A model generated the notes under the pieces. It had not been told where the DNA came from. It worked only from the letters and a program-made list of their open reading frames with translations, and did not search any database. Positions 6,237-15,002 of a DNA stretch of 33,378 nucleotides are shown piece by piece (the first letter of the stretch is position 1; each line of letters starts with the position of its first letter). Source of the stretch: Flavobacterium sp. (GTDB lineage: Bacteria > Bacteroidota > Bacteroidia > Flavobacteriales > Flavobacteriaceae); assembly GCF_027484945.1 (NCBI RefSeq), contig NZ_JAIXRZ010000053.1, positions 1-33,378 on the forward strand, in the 5' to 3' direction. Both the position numbers and the translations under genes were made by a program.

Positions 6237-6250
6237 TAAAAAACAATTTC

Positions 6251-7903
6251 ATGCAAAAATTAGCTTTAATCGGTTTTCTTGGCATTCAAATGGCATTTGG
6301 ACAATCGTATACGATCACCTATCAAAAAACATCCAATGGAAAAGTTATCCAACCGCAAGATTTAATCCTTGTATTTACTGATTCCAAAGCAACATTAATT
6401 TCTTCAAAAAACAGTACGGAGCAACAAGCACCCTTTCCTTATGAAGAAATACTTGTGGAACGCTCTACGCAAAAGATCTTCCAAAAAGCTTATCTAAACA
6501 AAGAGCGTTCAGTCGTAACCGTTGACAGCACTTCACTAGAAAAACAAACGTTTGAATTCCTCCCCGAGACAAAAACCATTCTTGGCTATCGATGTAAAAA
6601 AGCCAAAACTACAATCAACTCAAATACGATTGAGTTGTGGTATACCGATGCTTTGGGAGTGAAAGGTGGTCCTTCTACTTTGGGGCAAAATCTAGGTTTA
6701 GTATTGGAAATTGGCCGCAATGGCAATTTTTATACTACGGCTATCCAAATAGAAAAAGAAAAAGGGAAAAAACCTGTATCGCTTGATATTGGTCAAAAAC
6801 CAATGGATTTATTGAGCTATCGTGATCAATTATGGAAAAGTCGGTTTATTACAATTCCCATAATTAAGAACCAACTAATCAATTTCTCAGAAAACTCAAA
6901 ATCAACGGATAGTGTATTCCGGTTTGCTAACGGTACGATTGCCGTTAAAAAACTAAAGTTTCCCGAAATAGCAAAGGGAAGTCAAGTCTTTTTAGATTTA
7001 ATTGAGCAATCTAATGGTGATGCTTATGATCGTACCGGCTCGGTATTTCTAATTCCAAGCGATAAAAAACTTTCGATGTGGGAAGGTTTAACACAAGGTG
7101 CGCAAAGCCTGCCGATTTATGAGAATGGAAACGGAAAAAAATACCAAGGAATCGTTGCAACTGCACAATTTGAACCCCTCATTGAATTAATGCGTTTTTT
7201 CACGCCCTTTGGAATTCAAAAATACAATCACATCGAATTAAAAGACAAAACATGGCACACCCAAGTTCCTTATCGTCAAGATATTAGCGAATTGGTTTCA
7301 AGTTATTCCGGAAAAGAAGTTTATGTTGGTGTTTTTATTGGGAATTATGACAATGGTGGACATCAAATTTCGATGAATATTACGATTCACCCTGAAGAAG
7401 GAGCACAAAATCGACACGGGATTGTAATGCCGTTGTTTAATACTGTAAATATTATGGAAATGGCAGGCCAAGAATACGGTACACTATTTAATCACGAAAA
7501 AGGATTAGTTGTTGAATTTACAGTAGAAAAAGACATCGAAAATGCTCGTTTACGGTACCTCACAACCGGACACGGTGGCTGGGAAAATGGAGACGAATTT
7601 GTGCCGAAAAAAAATACGATTCTTTTGGATGGAAAAACAATTTTTCAAGTAACTCCATGGCGAGAAGACTGTGGTTCATATCGCTTATTTAATCCTGCTT
7701 CAGGAAACTTTGCCAACGGGTTGTCTTCATCGGACTACAGTCGGTCCAACTGGTGTCCGGGCATGGTTACCTATCCTTACTATATCGATTTGGGCAAATT
7801 GAACGCAGGCAAGCATTCGATTCAAGTGCTTATCCCCCAAGGTGCACCTGAAGGAACCAGCTTTAGCGCTTGGAATGTTTCGGGGGTGCTGCTCGGAAAA
7901 TAA
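6251..7903 (+). CDS. Secreted PNGase F-like protein with GLPGLI-like N-terminal domain
   Basis: A 550-residue protein starting MQKLALIGFLGIQMAFGQS, a Sec signal peptide. Residues about 20-170 resemble the flavobacterial GLPGLI family (ILGYRCKKAKT at 110-120, IELWYTD at 127-133, then QNLGLVLEI in place of GLPGLILEI). The remainder matches the two jelly-roll domains of peptide-N-glycosidase F: DAYDRTGSVFLIP (258-269) around the D60-like Asp260, TTGHGGWENGDEF (438-450) with Glu449 at the E206-like position, and WREDC...SNWCPG (470-504) matching the WCPG block. PNGase F removes N-glycans from asparagine. No T9SS sorting domain is seen, so a periplasmic or released form is likely. Catalytic assignments rest on motif alignment from memory. 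Confidence 0.8.
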   Translation: MQKLALIGFLGIQMAFGQSYTITYQKTSNGKVIQPQDLILVFTDSKATLISSKNSTEQQAPFPYEEILVERSTQKIFQKAYLNKERSVVTVDSTSLEKQTFEFLPETKTILGYRCKKAKTTINSNTIELWYTDALGVKGGPSTLGQNLGLVLEIGRNGNFYTTAIQIEKEKGKKPVSLDIGQKPMDLLSYRDQLWKSRFITIPIIKNQLINFSENSKSTDSVFRFANGTIAVKKLKFPEIAKGSQVFLDLIEQSNGDAYDRTGSVFLIPSDKKLSMWEGLTQGAQSLPIYENGNGKKYQGIVATAQFEPLIELMRFFTPFGIQKYNHIELKDKTWHTQVPYRQDISELVSSYSGKEVYVGVFIGNYDNGGHQISMNITIHPEEGAQNRHGIVMPLFNTVNIMEMAGQEYGTLFNHEKGLVVEFTVEKDIENARLRYLTTGHGGWENGDEFVPKKNTILLDGKTIFQVTPWREDCGSYRLFNPASGNFANGLSSSDYSRSNWCPGMVTYPYYIDLGKLNAGKHSIQVLIPQGAPEGTSFSAWNVSGVLLGK

Positions 7904-7905
7904 AA

Positions 7906-7929
7906 AAGACTGTCTTAAGGGACAGTCTT
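7906..7929. terminator. Bidirectional terminator between convergent genes
   Basis: AAGACTGTC (7906-7914) pairs perfectly with GACAGTCTT (7921-7929) around TTAAGG. A T-rich tract follows on the plus strand and a T-run follows on the minus strand (the A's before 7908). It separates the PNGase F-like gene (+) from the CBS-like gene (-). Confidence 0.85.
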
Positions 7930-7935
7930 ATGGTT

Positions 7936-9297
7936 TTATTTAATCGATCCGATAATATCGTGTTTGGTGATAATATGGTATTTTGTATTGGGGAGTTCGA
8001 CTAATACGGCCTGACTGTCTTTGGAGAAAAGCTTGGAAACTTCTTCAATAGGGGTAGCGGCTTTTACCACAGGAAACGGTTGACCCATAACTTCACGAAT
8101 GGGTTTGTTGGCTACATTTTTGTCGACAACATAACTCCGGAATAAATCCGTTTCATCCACAGAACCCACAAAACCAGAAGTATCGATAACTGGAATTTGA
8201 GAGATTTTATATTTACGCATACGATCAATTGCATGCGACACCAATTCTTCGGTACGAACAACTACTAATGGTTTGTCTAAATGTGCTTTAATCACATCTT
8301 CAGCCGTTGTAATTTCATCCTCCAAGAAACCGCGTTCGCGCATCCAATCGTCGTTGAACATTTTTCCAACATACCGACTTCCAGAATCGTGAAATAAAAC
8401 AACAACTACATCTTCGGGCTTGAAATGCTCTTTTAATTGGTGAAGTCCTTTCACACAAGAACCTGCTGAGTTTCCAACGAAGATTCCTTCTTCCAACGCA
8501 ATTTTACGTGTATAAACAGCCGCATCCTTATCGGTTACTTTTGTAAATCCGTCAATCAAACTAAAATCAACGTTTTTAGGCAAAATATCTTCCCCTATTC
8601 CTTCGGTAATATAGGAGTAGATTTCGTTTTCATCAAAGATTCCAGTTTCGTGGTATTTTTTAAACACCGAACCGTAAGTATCAATTCCCCAAATTTTGAT
8701 GTTTGGATTTTTCTCTTTTAAATAACGTGCTACCCCTGAAATGGTGCCTCCGGTTCCTACACCAACTACAAAATGAGTAATTTTACCCTCCGTTTGCTCC
8801 CAAATTTCAGGACCGGTTTGTTCATAGTGCGCTTGAGCATTACTTGGGTTGTCGTATTGGTTTACATACCAAGCGTTTGGTGTTTCTTCGGCAAGGCGTC
8901 TAGAAACTGAATAATACGACCGTGGATCATCGGGCTCTACATCGGTAGGGCAAACCACTACTTTAGCACCAACGGCACGTAAAATATCCATTTTTTCCTT
9001 GGATTGTTTATCAGAAATTACACAGACTAACTTGTAGCCTTTCACAATCGCAGCTAAAGCCAAACCCATGCCGGTATTTCCAGAAGTACCTTCGATAATC
9101 GTTCCACCCGGTTTTAATCGCCCATCAGCTTCGGCATCTTCTACCATTTTCAAGGCCATACGATCTTTGACCGAATTTCCCGGATTGAAGGTTTCTACTT
9201 TGGCTAAAACCAATGCATCGATTCCTTCGACCACTTTGTTTAACTTTACTAGTGGTGTATTCCCGATGGTTCCTAATATATTTTCTGAATAGTTCAT
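7936..9297 (-). CDS. Cystathionine beta-synthase-like PLP enzyme with CBS-domain pair
   Basis: A 453-residue fold-type II PLP enzyme. The Schiff-base lysine is K44 in NPGNSVKDRMA. The substrate-binding loop is TSGNTG (71-76), and the phosphate-binding loop GVGTGGT lies near residue 180. After about residue 335 comes a pair of CBS domains (KPLVVVRTEELVSHAIDRM...IPVIDTSGFVG and PFPVVKAATPIEEVSKLF...). This is the eukaryotic CBS layout without the haem-binding N-terminus. It probably condenses serine or O-acetylserine with homocysteine or sulfide; a cysteine synthase role cannot be excluded. A perfect -7 element lies 19 bases upstream. The gene is transcribed alone, with terminators on both sides. 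Confidence 0.88.
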   Translation of the reverse strand: MNYSENILGTIGNTPLVKLNKVVEGIDALVLAKVETFNPGNSVKDRMALKMVEDAEADGRLKPGGTIIEGTSGNTGMGLALAAIVKGYKLVCVISDKQSKEKMDILRAVGAKVVVCPTDVEPDDPRSYYSVSRRLAEETPNAWYVNQYDNPSNAQAHYEQTGPEIWEQTEGKITHFVVGVGTGGTISGVARYLKEKNPNIKIWGIDTYGSVFKKYHETGIFDENEIYSYITEGIGEDILPKNVDFSLIDGFTKVTDKDAAVYTRKIALEEGIFVGNSAGSCVKGLHQLKEHFKPEDVVVVLFHDSGSRYVGKMFNDDWMRERGFLEDEITTAEDVIKAHLDKPLVVVRTEELVSHAIDRMRKYKISQIPVIDTSGFVGSVDETDLFRSYVVDKNVANKPIREVMGQPFPVVKAATPIEEVSKLFSKDSQAVLVELPNTKYHIITKHDIIGSIK

Positions 9298-9316
9298 TTT
9301 ACTTAAATTATACCCG

Positions 9317-9324
9317 CAAAGATA
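9317..9324 (-). promoter_or_regulatory. -7 element for the CBS-like gene
   Basis: TATCTTTG on the minus strand, a perfect TAnnTTTG 19 bases before the ATG. No clear TTG lies 17-23 bases further up; that position falls next to the probable porin terminator. Confidence 0.6.
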
Positions 9325-9344
9325 GTTAATTGCAGTTAGTTAAT

Positions 9345-9393
9345 AAAAACAGCTTCGATTTGACTATACGATTTGCACTTTGTAAAATCGAGC
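9345..9393 (-). terminator. Possible terminator of the porin gene
   Basis: On the minus strand GCTCGATTT (9385-9393) pairs with AAATCGAAGC (9352-9361) with one bulge, around a loop of about 23 bases. TGTTTTTATT follows. It is weaker than the other hairpins in the window. Confidence 0.4.
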
Positions 9394-9426
9394 ACACTGG
9401 TTTTTATGAAGAATTGAATTCTATAC

Positions 9427-11382
9427 TTATTGGAAAAAGTTCCAAACAAAACCAAAGCGAATAATAAAATCGCGATAGGGCATACTTGGAGAAGCATAGA
9501 AATTATTTTTACTGACCAAAGAATTTACATGTTCGGCAATAAAGAAAATACGTGTTTGACGTACGCGTGCATTAAAAAACACATCTACTACCGGAAAATT
9601 TCCGATTTCTTTTTGCGTTTGAACAAAGAATTCTCCCAAAACTGGATTATAGTCGTTGGCATAGTATTTTGTGAAGTAATTCGCTGTTAGTCCGGTTTGC
9701 ACATACATCGCTTTATTAAACCAATAGCTATGATAATAAACACTCGAACGCGCGGTAAGTTCGGGTACATTGAGTATTAATTGCTTCTGATCTACTTTTT
9801 GGTACAAAGCCGTAAGGTCAAATCCGAGCTTTTTGAATTTAAAATCTCGGTCCACTTTCAAGGATAGATAATTGATAGTCCCCGAAAATTGATGGGGTGT
9901 AACCAATTGTTGATTGGGAACATTTTGGACATCTTGAAAGTACAATTTATCATTGATAGTAGCTACTTGAAGCGTTGCGTGAACCCATTGCGTATTGGCT
10001 TCTGCTTTAAGCGTATTGTATTTTTCGTTTTTAAAACTGTTGTTCCAATTGTAATTGTTGTAACTGCTTTGTTGAAGGATATAATTATTGTTGGGTAATT
10101 TGCTTTGATTTTGGTATTGGAAGACAAAATTATTTTTATCGTTTAAGGCATAGGCGGCCTTTACTTCAAGGTTACGAATTGACTGTTTTGAAATTGCATT
10201 GGTTAAATTGACAAAACCTTTCCACGACCCTTTCCGGTATTCATATTCACCACTTAGGGTATTGATGGTTGCCTCTATTCGTTTCGGGATGACCAATGAA
10301 TTTATTGTACGTGAATTGTCATAGCCAAAACTATAATTGTAATTCTCTACAAAAAATCGAACGGTACCTAAAGATTTATTTTCATATTGAATTCCAGCAC
10401 GATTATACAATTTATCATAGGTCGCTTGATCATTTATAGACGCCGTTACTTGCGCATCTCCAAAACGGTTAAACGTTGTAGACACCTCATTGAGCACGAG
10501 CGTTGTTCCAAGTGAAGCTTGATTGTATTCAAAATATTTGTACTCATAATTAAATCGTTGTATGACATACAAGTTGTTTTGCGCATCTTTGGGATTGACT
10601 CGAAAGGCATGATCAAAAAAGAAACGTTTACTTTTTAAAATGGATTGCGCATCGGTGAGATAGACTTGAAGTCGTGCACGGTTATTGTATATCGCATCGC
10701 CATTTTCAAAATCGGAAGTGGTTGTAATTCCCCCATTTTCATAATTTAGAAAATCCTGCCCCACATAATGCATATTCAAAGCATAGCGCCCTGCAGGCAA
10801 TTTGTAGGAAGCAGTCAATCGAAGATTCCCATTACTGACCAATTGGTTGGTATATTTTCCGAGTGATCGTATTCCTTTATAGGCAATTGATATATTAAAA
10901 TTTTTGGAGGTATTTAAGGTAATAAGCGCATCAACACTTTGCCCTTGCTCCATAACCGTTTTAAAATAAATATCTGAAAAAGGCGTAGGAACATTAAAGT
11001 AGCGAATATCTTCGGCTTCCAAAAAAGCGTAATGTTTACCTTGGTAACCCATTTCAGGAAAAATAGAATTTCGTTCTTGTCCAAAATCTAAGCGGTTGTA
11101 GGTTTGCCCTTCATTCGGATATTGTAATTGACCAAAACGATCTTTACGGAGATAGTTGAATTGATAAAATCGTTTTAACGAAAGTGTGGTATCAACTAGG
11201 GTAGTGTCTTTTTCAATTGTATAGATTTTGTACCAAGAAATAGGCGCTTTTCGAGCGGCTTCTTTTGCTTTTTCCTCAGCGGATTTAATCATGCTTTTGT
11301 TAGCCTTTTCAGCAGTTTGCTGTGCTTTGCTAGTCCAAGCTATTCCGATACAAATTAAGATACGAATGAATCTCTTTATCAT
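9427..11382 (-). CDS. Putative outer-membrane porin (Porin_10-like)
   Basis: A 651-residue protein with a Sec signal peptide (MIKRFIRILICIGIAWTSKAQ), a short charged alanine/lysine helix (about 22-45), then a long region of alternating, aromatic-rich beta strands. It ends in aromatic residues (IIRFGFVWNFFQ), as outer-membrane barrels do. Features such as RKDRFGQLQYPNEGQTYNRL and NYEYKYFEYNQ fit the Bacteroidetes putative porin family as I know it. There is no plug or TonB box. The substrate is unknown. A perfect -7 element (11400-11407) lies upstream and a strong terminator closes the preceding protease gene, so it is transcribed on its own. Confidence 0.75.
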   Translation of the reverse strand: MIKRFIRILICIGIAWTSKAQQTAEKANKSMIKSAEEKAKEAARKAPISWYKIYTIEKDTTLVDTTLSLKRFYQFNYLRKDRFGQLQYPNEGQTYNRLDFGQERNSIFPEMGYQGKHYAFLEAEDIRYFNVPTPFSDIYFKTVMEQGQSVDALITLNTSKNFNISIAYKGIRSLGKYTNQLVSNGNLRLTASYKLPAGRYALNMHYVGQDFLNYENGGITTTSDFENGDAIYNNRARLQVYLTDAQSILKSKRFFFDHAFRVNPKDAQNNLYVIQRFNYEYKYFEYNQASLGTTLVLNEVSTTFNRFGDAQVTASINDQATYDKLYNRAGIQYENKSLGTVRFFVENYNYSFGYDNSRTINSLVIPKRIEATINTLSGEYEYRKGSWKGFVNLTNAISKQSIRNLEVKAAYALNDKNNFVFQYQNQSKLPNNNYILQQSSYNNYNWNNSFKNEKYNTLKAEANTQWVHATLQVATINDKLYFQDVQNVPNQQLVTPHQFSGTINYLSLKVDRDFKFKKLGFDLTALYQKVDQKQLILNVPELTARSSVYYHSYWFNKAMYVQTGLTANYFTKYYANDYNPVLGEFFVQTQKEIGNFPVVDVFFNARVRQTRIFFIAEHVNSLVSKNNFYASPSMPYRDFIIRFGFVWNFFQ

Positions 11383-11399
11383 ACAAAATATTTACAGGA

Positions 11400-11407
11400 C
11401 AAAAATA
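11400..11407 (-). promoter_or_regulatory. -7 element for the porin gene
   Basis: TATTTTTG on the minus strand, a perfect TAnnTTTG 17 bases before the ATG at 11382. Upstream, at 11425-11440, lies a copy of a half-site that is also present in the divergent T9SS intergenic region. Confidence 0.55.
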
Positions 11408-11451
11408 GACAATGTTTGTGAGTGAACTTCTTTTTAACAAAAAAATACAGC

Positions 11452-11479
11452 AAAAAAACGCCTTCATAAGAGAAGGCGT
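11452..11479 (-). terminator. Intrinsic terminator of the S8 protease gene
   Basis: On the minus strand ACGCCTTC (read as 11472-11479) pairs with GAAGGCGT (11458-11465), followed by a run of seven T's (11452-11458). Confidence 0.85.
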
Positions 11480-11504
11480 AAACTATATTTTAGAAAAAAA
11501 TCAA

Positions 11505-13340
11505 TTAGTTTTTAGTAAACTTGCGCATGAAATTTGTTCCTTGTGAAGTAATTTTCACCATATAAACTCCACTTTGCAATGCGCTAACATCAATGGTGTT
11601 ATTGGTTACCTTTCCGGCAGCAATCACTAATTTACCTGTGATATCATAAATCGATACATCATCTAAAGCATATTCTTTAGTATTATTAAAGTGAATTTCA
11701 TTGTTGGCTGGACTTGGATACACAAAAAATTCATTATCAGCTTGAATACTATTTAATCCTAATGCCAAACCAGTTGACGCAGAAGCTATCAAAGAATAAT
11801 CTTGAGTACCCCCTTGTAAAGAACCTTTGTGGGTAATTTGAATGGTATACACCCCGGGTGTTGCATTGAAAATTTGAACTTTTTCAATATTATCGACATT
11901 GTTATCGGTAACATTAGTAGCCGGTTCGGTAGGATACTCAGGATCTAACTTCCAAGGATAATAGGTTATACCATCTTTTAAAATTTTTAGATCAAGATTA
12001 TTTCGCAATCTAGGTGTACGGTTGTCAATAGCATTATTTTGATTTGCAGTACCCGTTGGATCTGTCCATGATACAACAACATTGATATCTTGTGTTGTAT
12101 TAATTTGAATTGTTTTGGAAAAAGTAGCACCGTTTGCTAACGTATTTTCTTCAATTAAAGTAGATGATCCGTTATTTTTTATAACATTAGAAGCATTAAA
12201 CCCATCCGCTAAACCCCAACCAAAACTATAATCAGGACCTGGATTATCACCTGCTTCGCGCGCTGATTGGCAAAGCAAACCACGAACCGTAGCTGAACGC
12301 ATGAATTGAGCATTCAAATCATTATAATAATCTTGTAACATAACAATGAGACCTGTAATGGCAGGAGCAGACATTGAAGTACCCGACAACGATGTGTAAG
12401 CAGTATTGGAAGATGAGCTACACGAACTTACACCTACTCCCATTGCCGATATATCCGGTTTGATACGACCATCATCGGTTGGACCCCAATTACTAAAAGA
12501 ACTCATCACAACACTAGCAGGAGAAGTATAATTTGATACTTGATCAACGGCTGCAACAGTTAATACATTTTTAGCTGTTGAAACACCCGAAAGCAAATCA
12601 TATCCAGCTTTGTTATTCACTTGAGCTAGCGTAGTTGTACTCCGATCATTTCCAGCCGATTTTACAACTTGGTAATAGGGAAACGTATTCATCAAATCAT
12701 CTACTTCTATCGATTGCGAATTATAATTTCCAAAATAAAATTCTTGCAATGAGGAAGCGATATTACCATACGAGTGATTAGACACTAAAAAACCATCTGT
12801 AGCATATCCAAACATTTCTGCTTCATCACTTGTCCAATCGTAAGCTCTTACATATGCCTGATAAGCAAACCCTTTGCGAGAAGGCTGAATACCTTGAGCA
12901 CAAATTGTTCCGGTAACATGGGTAGCATGTGTGCTTAAAGTATTGGAAACATCTCCTAAAATAACTCGACCTGTGAATTCTTGATGGGTGTTTAAAACTT
13001 TACCTCCATCCCAAACACCTGCAAAAATCTCTAATCCTGTTGCATTAATTCCTAAAGTTCCACCTGGATACATCGTTTCTGCACGCAACGAGCGAACAGA
13101 GAAAAAATTATCCGTTTGAAAATAAATGGGTTGACCATCCACAAACCGTTGTGGTTTTAATAGTGTAGGTACGATATGCTGCATCGATTCAAAAACTTTT
13201 GCTTTTTGATCAATTTTTTGTTTTAACTGCGCTGCTGCAATAGGATTTGTATGCCTCTGTATTTGCAAACGCTGAGCGGGAGTCTGAGCATTAAGCCCTG
13301 TAAATACCGCTAAACCCAATAGTAAATAAATCTTTTTCAT
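11505..13340 (-). CDS. Secreted S8 (subtilisin-like) serine protease with T9SS type A sorting domain
   Basis: A 611-residue protein with signal peptide MKKIYLLLGLAVFTGLNAQ. The subtilisin triad is complete: D111 (AGVWDGG), H138 (STHATHVTGT) and S322 (LSGTSMSAPA), with the oxyanion Asn231 in SAGND. Residues about 395-530 look like a beta-sandwich P/PPC-type domain. The C-terminal 80 residues (FVYPSPANNEIHFNN...IYDITGKLV...LQSGVYMVKITS) form a T9SS type A sorting domain, so it should cross the outer membrane and end up attached or released. It lies directly downstream of a susCD pair, which suggests that peptides it releases are imported by that pair. The ATG comes only 11 bases after the susD terminator T-run, and no clear promoter is seen. 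Confidence 0.92.
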   Translation of the reverse strand: MKKIYLLLGLAVFTGLNAQTPAQRLQIQRHTNPIAAAQLKQKIDQKAKVFESMQHIVPTLLKPQRFVDGQPIYFQTDNFFSVRSLRAETMYPGGTLGINATGLEIFAGVWDGGKVLNTHQEFTGRVILGDVSNTLSTHATHVTGTICAQGIQPSRKGFAYQAYVRAYDWTSDEAEMFGYATDGFLVSNHSYGNIASSLQEFYFGNYNSQSIEVDDLMNTFPYYQVVKSAGNDRSTTTLAQVNNKAGYDLLSGVSTAKNVLTVAAVDQVSNYTSPASVVMSSFSNWGPTDDGRIKPDISAMGVGVSSCSSSSNTAYTSLSGTSMSAPAITGLIVMLQDYYNDLNAQFMRSATVRGLLCQSAREAGDNPGPDYSFGWGLADGFNASNVIKNNGSSTLIEENTLANGATFSKTIQINTTQDINVVVSWTDPTGTANQNNAIDNRTPRLRNNLDLKILKDGITYYPWKLDPEYPTEPATNVTDNNVDNIEKVQIFNATPGVYTIQITHKGSLQGGTQDYSLIASASTGLALGLNSIQADNEFFVYPSPANNEIHFNNTKEYALDDVSIYDITGKLVIAAGKVTNNTIDVSALQSGVYMVKITSQGTNFMRKFTKN

Positions 13341-13351
13341 GAGGTAAATAT

Positions 13352-13382
13352 AAAAAAAAAGCCTCTCTTTTCAGAGAGGCTT
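13352..13382 (-). terminator. Intrinsic terminator of the susCD operon
   Basis: On the minus strand AAGCCTCTCT pairs with AGAGAGGCTT around a short GAAA-type loop, followed by about nine T's (13352-13360). The S8 protease ATG follows after 11 bases. Confidence 0.88.
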
Positions 13383-13402
13383 AACATATTTTTAAAAACT
13401 GA

Positions 13403-14989
13403 TTAATAACCAGGATTTTGTTGCGAACGAATTACTCCATTAGCATTCAATTCAGACTGAGGAATTGGTAATGTAAAACGATAATCGTTATAAGGAATCG
13501 TTAAATCATTAGTAATGATATCATCGGTAGCATCACGAGTGATCGAAGCGTTAGCTTTACCACCTAAACGTTTAACATCGATATAACGGTGTCCTTCAAA
13601 ACATAATTCATAACGACGCTCATCCATAATTGCTTTCCATGCAGCAGTAGCATCAGCATAGGTAGGTTCAGCGAAAGTACCTGAGTAGCGACGTGCATCA
13701 CGAATTCTTTTGATTACAGAGGCAACAGAATTTGTTGAACCGTTTAAGTTTCCTTCATTAGCATAACATTCAGCTAAAATCAAATACATTTCAGATAAAC
13801 GGAAAACCTTTAAATCATTACGTAAAGGGAAACCGGTTTGACCAGGATATTTATCGATAACAATTACATCTGTATCCAAATAGTCAACAGCAGTTGCATA
13901 ATTAGGATTGATTAAAGACGTAGGGTCAACATTAGCATAACGACGGATATCGTTTTGTAATGCACCTAACTCGTTAAATAAATTTCTACCTACCTCAAAC
14001 AATGGGCTACCTGAAGCGTTGGTTGTGTTGGTAGTAAACTGAGAAGCAATATTTTCCCAAGTACCTGCAGCAGGACGCAACAATGAGAATACAATTTCAC
14101 CTTGACCACCTGTTGCAGCATCAGCAAACATTCTACGGTAAGGGTTTGTAGATGCAGCTCCATAGAATGAAGTATTCCAAGAAGAAGAACCTACTGTACC
14201 TGTTGGGATTGGTGTAGCAGCTGTTAAGTTAACTCCAGCATTAGCAATCACATATTCAGCATATTGTTTAGCCAAAGTAAAGTTACCTCTATACAAATTC
14301 ATACGTGCACGCAATGCATTAATCATGTTTTTAGAAACATATTTATACGGAGTAGTACCAGCATTTACATTGGCAATTACGTTGTTGAAAGCATATTCTA
14401 AATCAGCATTCATTGCATCAAAGATTACACCGTTAGATGAACGTGGATATTCATCTGAAGCCTCTGCAATATTATCACCAACAAACATAACTCCTAAAGC
14501 ATTATCATTAGTCATATCCGTTGAGAAATACGTTAACAATTGCATGTAAGCAAAAGCTCTTATTGCACGTGCTTGAGCAATTGCAGAATTGTAACGCGCT
14601 AATTCTCCTGGATCTGTTGGAACTGCAACTTGTGTTGAAATTTTTAACAAACGGTTACAACGGTTGATAGTACGGTATTGACCATACCAAATTGCATCTG
14701 CATAAGGATTTGCAGTATTGACGATAAAACGGTGAGTCGCAAAATTTTGACCTCCACTACCGCGTCCTACACCTGTTTCGTCAGTAAATACACCTGTAAA
14801 ACCGATTTCATTTCCTGTAGAAACCGTTGCATAAACACCACTCAAATAGGCCTCCATTTGACCTAAAGTTCTAAATGATTCCTCATTTAACTCACCATCC
14901 TGCACAATTTCATATGCATCTTGGCATGAAGAAAGCGACAACAATGCTACACTAGCAAAGGTAAGCGCTAAATATTTTACTTTTTTCAT
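13403..14989 (-). CDS. SusD/RagB family nutrient-binding outer-membrane lipoprotein
   Basis: A 528-residue protein with a lipoprotein signal peptide (lipobox LSLSSC, Cys22). The SusD/RagB pattern is clear: ARAIRAFAYMQLLTYFSTDM (TPR-like helices), YKYVSKNMINALRARMNLYRGNFTLAKQYAEYVI in the middle, and the C-terminal FRLSEMYLILAECYANEGN, IRDARRYSG, DERRYELCFEGHRYIDVKRLG. SusD proteins form the lid of a SusC barrel and bind substrate at the cell surface. It starts 13 bases after the SusC gene and is cotranscribed with it. No carbohydrate-active enzyme is adjacent. The adjoining secreted protease makes a peptide substrate (RagAB-like) the more natural guess. Confidence 0.95.
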   Translation of the reverse strand: MKKVKYLALTFASVALLSLSSCQDAYEIVQDGELNEESFRTLGQMEAYLSGVYATVSTGNEIGFTGVFTDETGVGRGSGGQNFATHRFIVNTANPYADAIWYGQYRTINRCNRLLKISTQVAVPTDPGELARYNSAIAQARAIRAFAYMQLLTYFSTDMTNDNALGVMFVGDNIAEASDEYPRSSNGVIFDAMNADLEYAFNNVIANVNAGTTPYKYVSKNMINALRARMNLYRGNFTLAKQYAEYVIANAGVNLTAATPIPTGTVGSSSWNTSFYGAASTNPYRRMFADAATGGQGEIVFSLLRPAAGTWENIASQFTTNTTNASGSPLFEVGRNLFNELGALQNDIRRYANVDPTSLINPNYATAVDYLDTDVIVIDKYPGQTGFPLRNDLKVFRLSEMYLILAECYANEGNLNGSTNSVASVIKRIRDARRYSGTFAEPTYADATAAWKAIMDERRYELCFEGHRYIDVKRLGGKANASITRDATDDIITNDLTIPYNDYRFTLPIPQSELNANGVIRSQQNPGY

Positions 14990-15002
14990 ATCTGTTTATT
15001 TA

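Noticed and set aside
6215..6250. Upstream extension of the PNGase F-like gene
   Set aside because: It contains the -7 element TATCTTTG and would spoil the signal peptide. The start at 6251 fits both.
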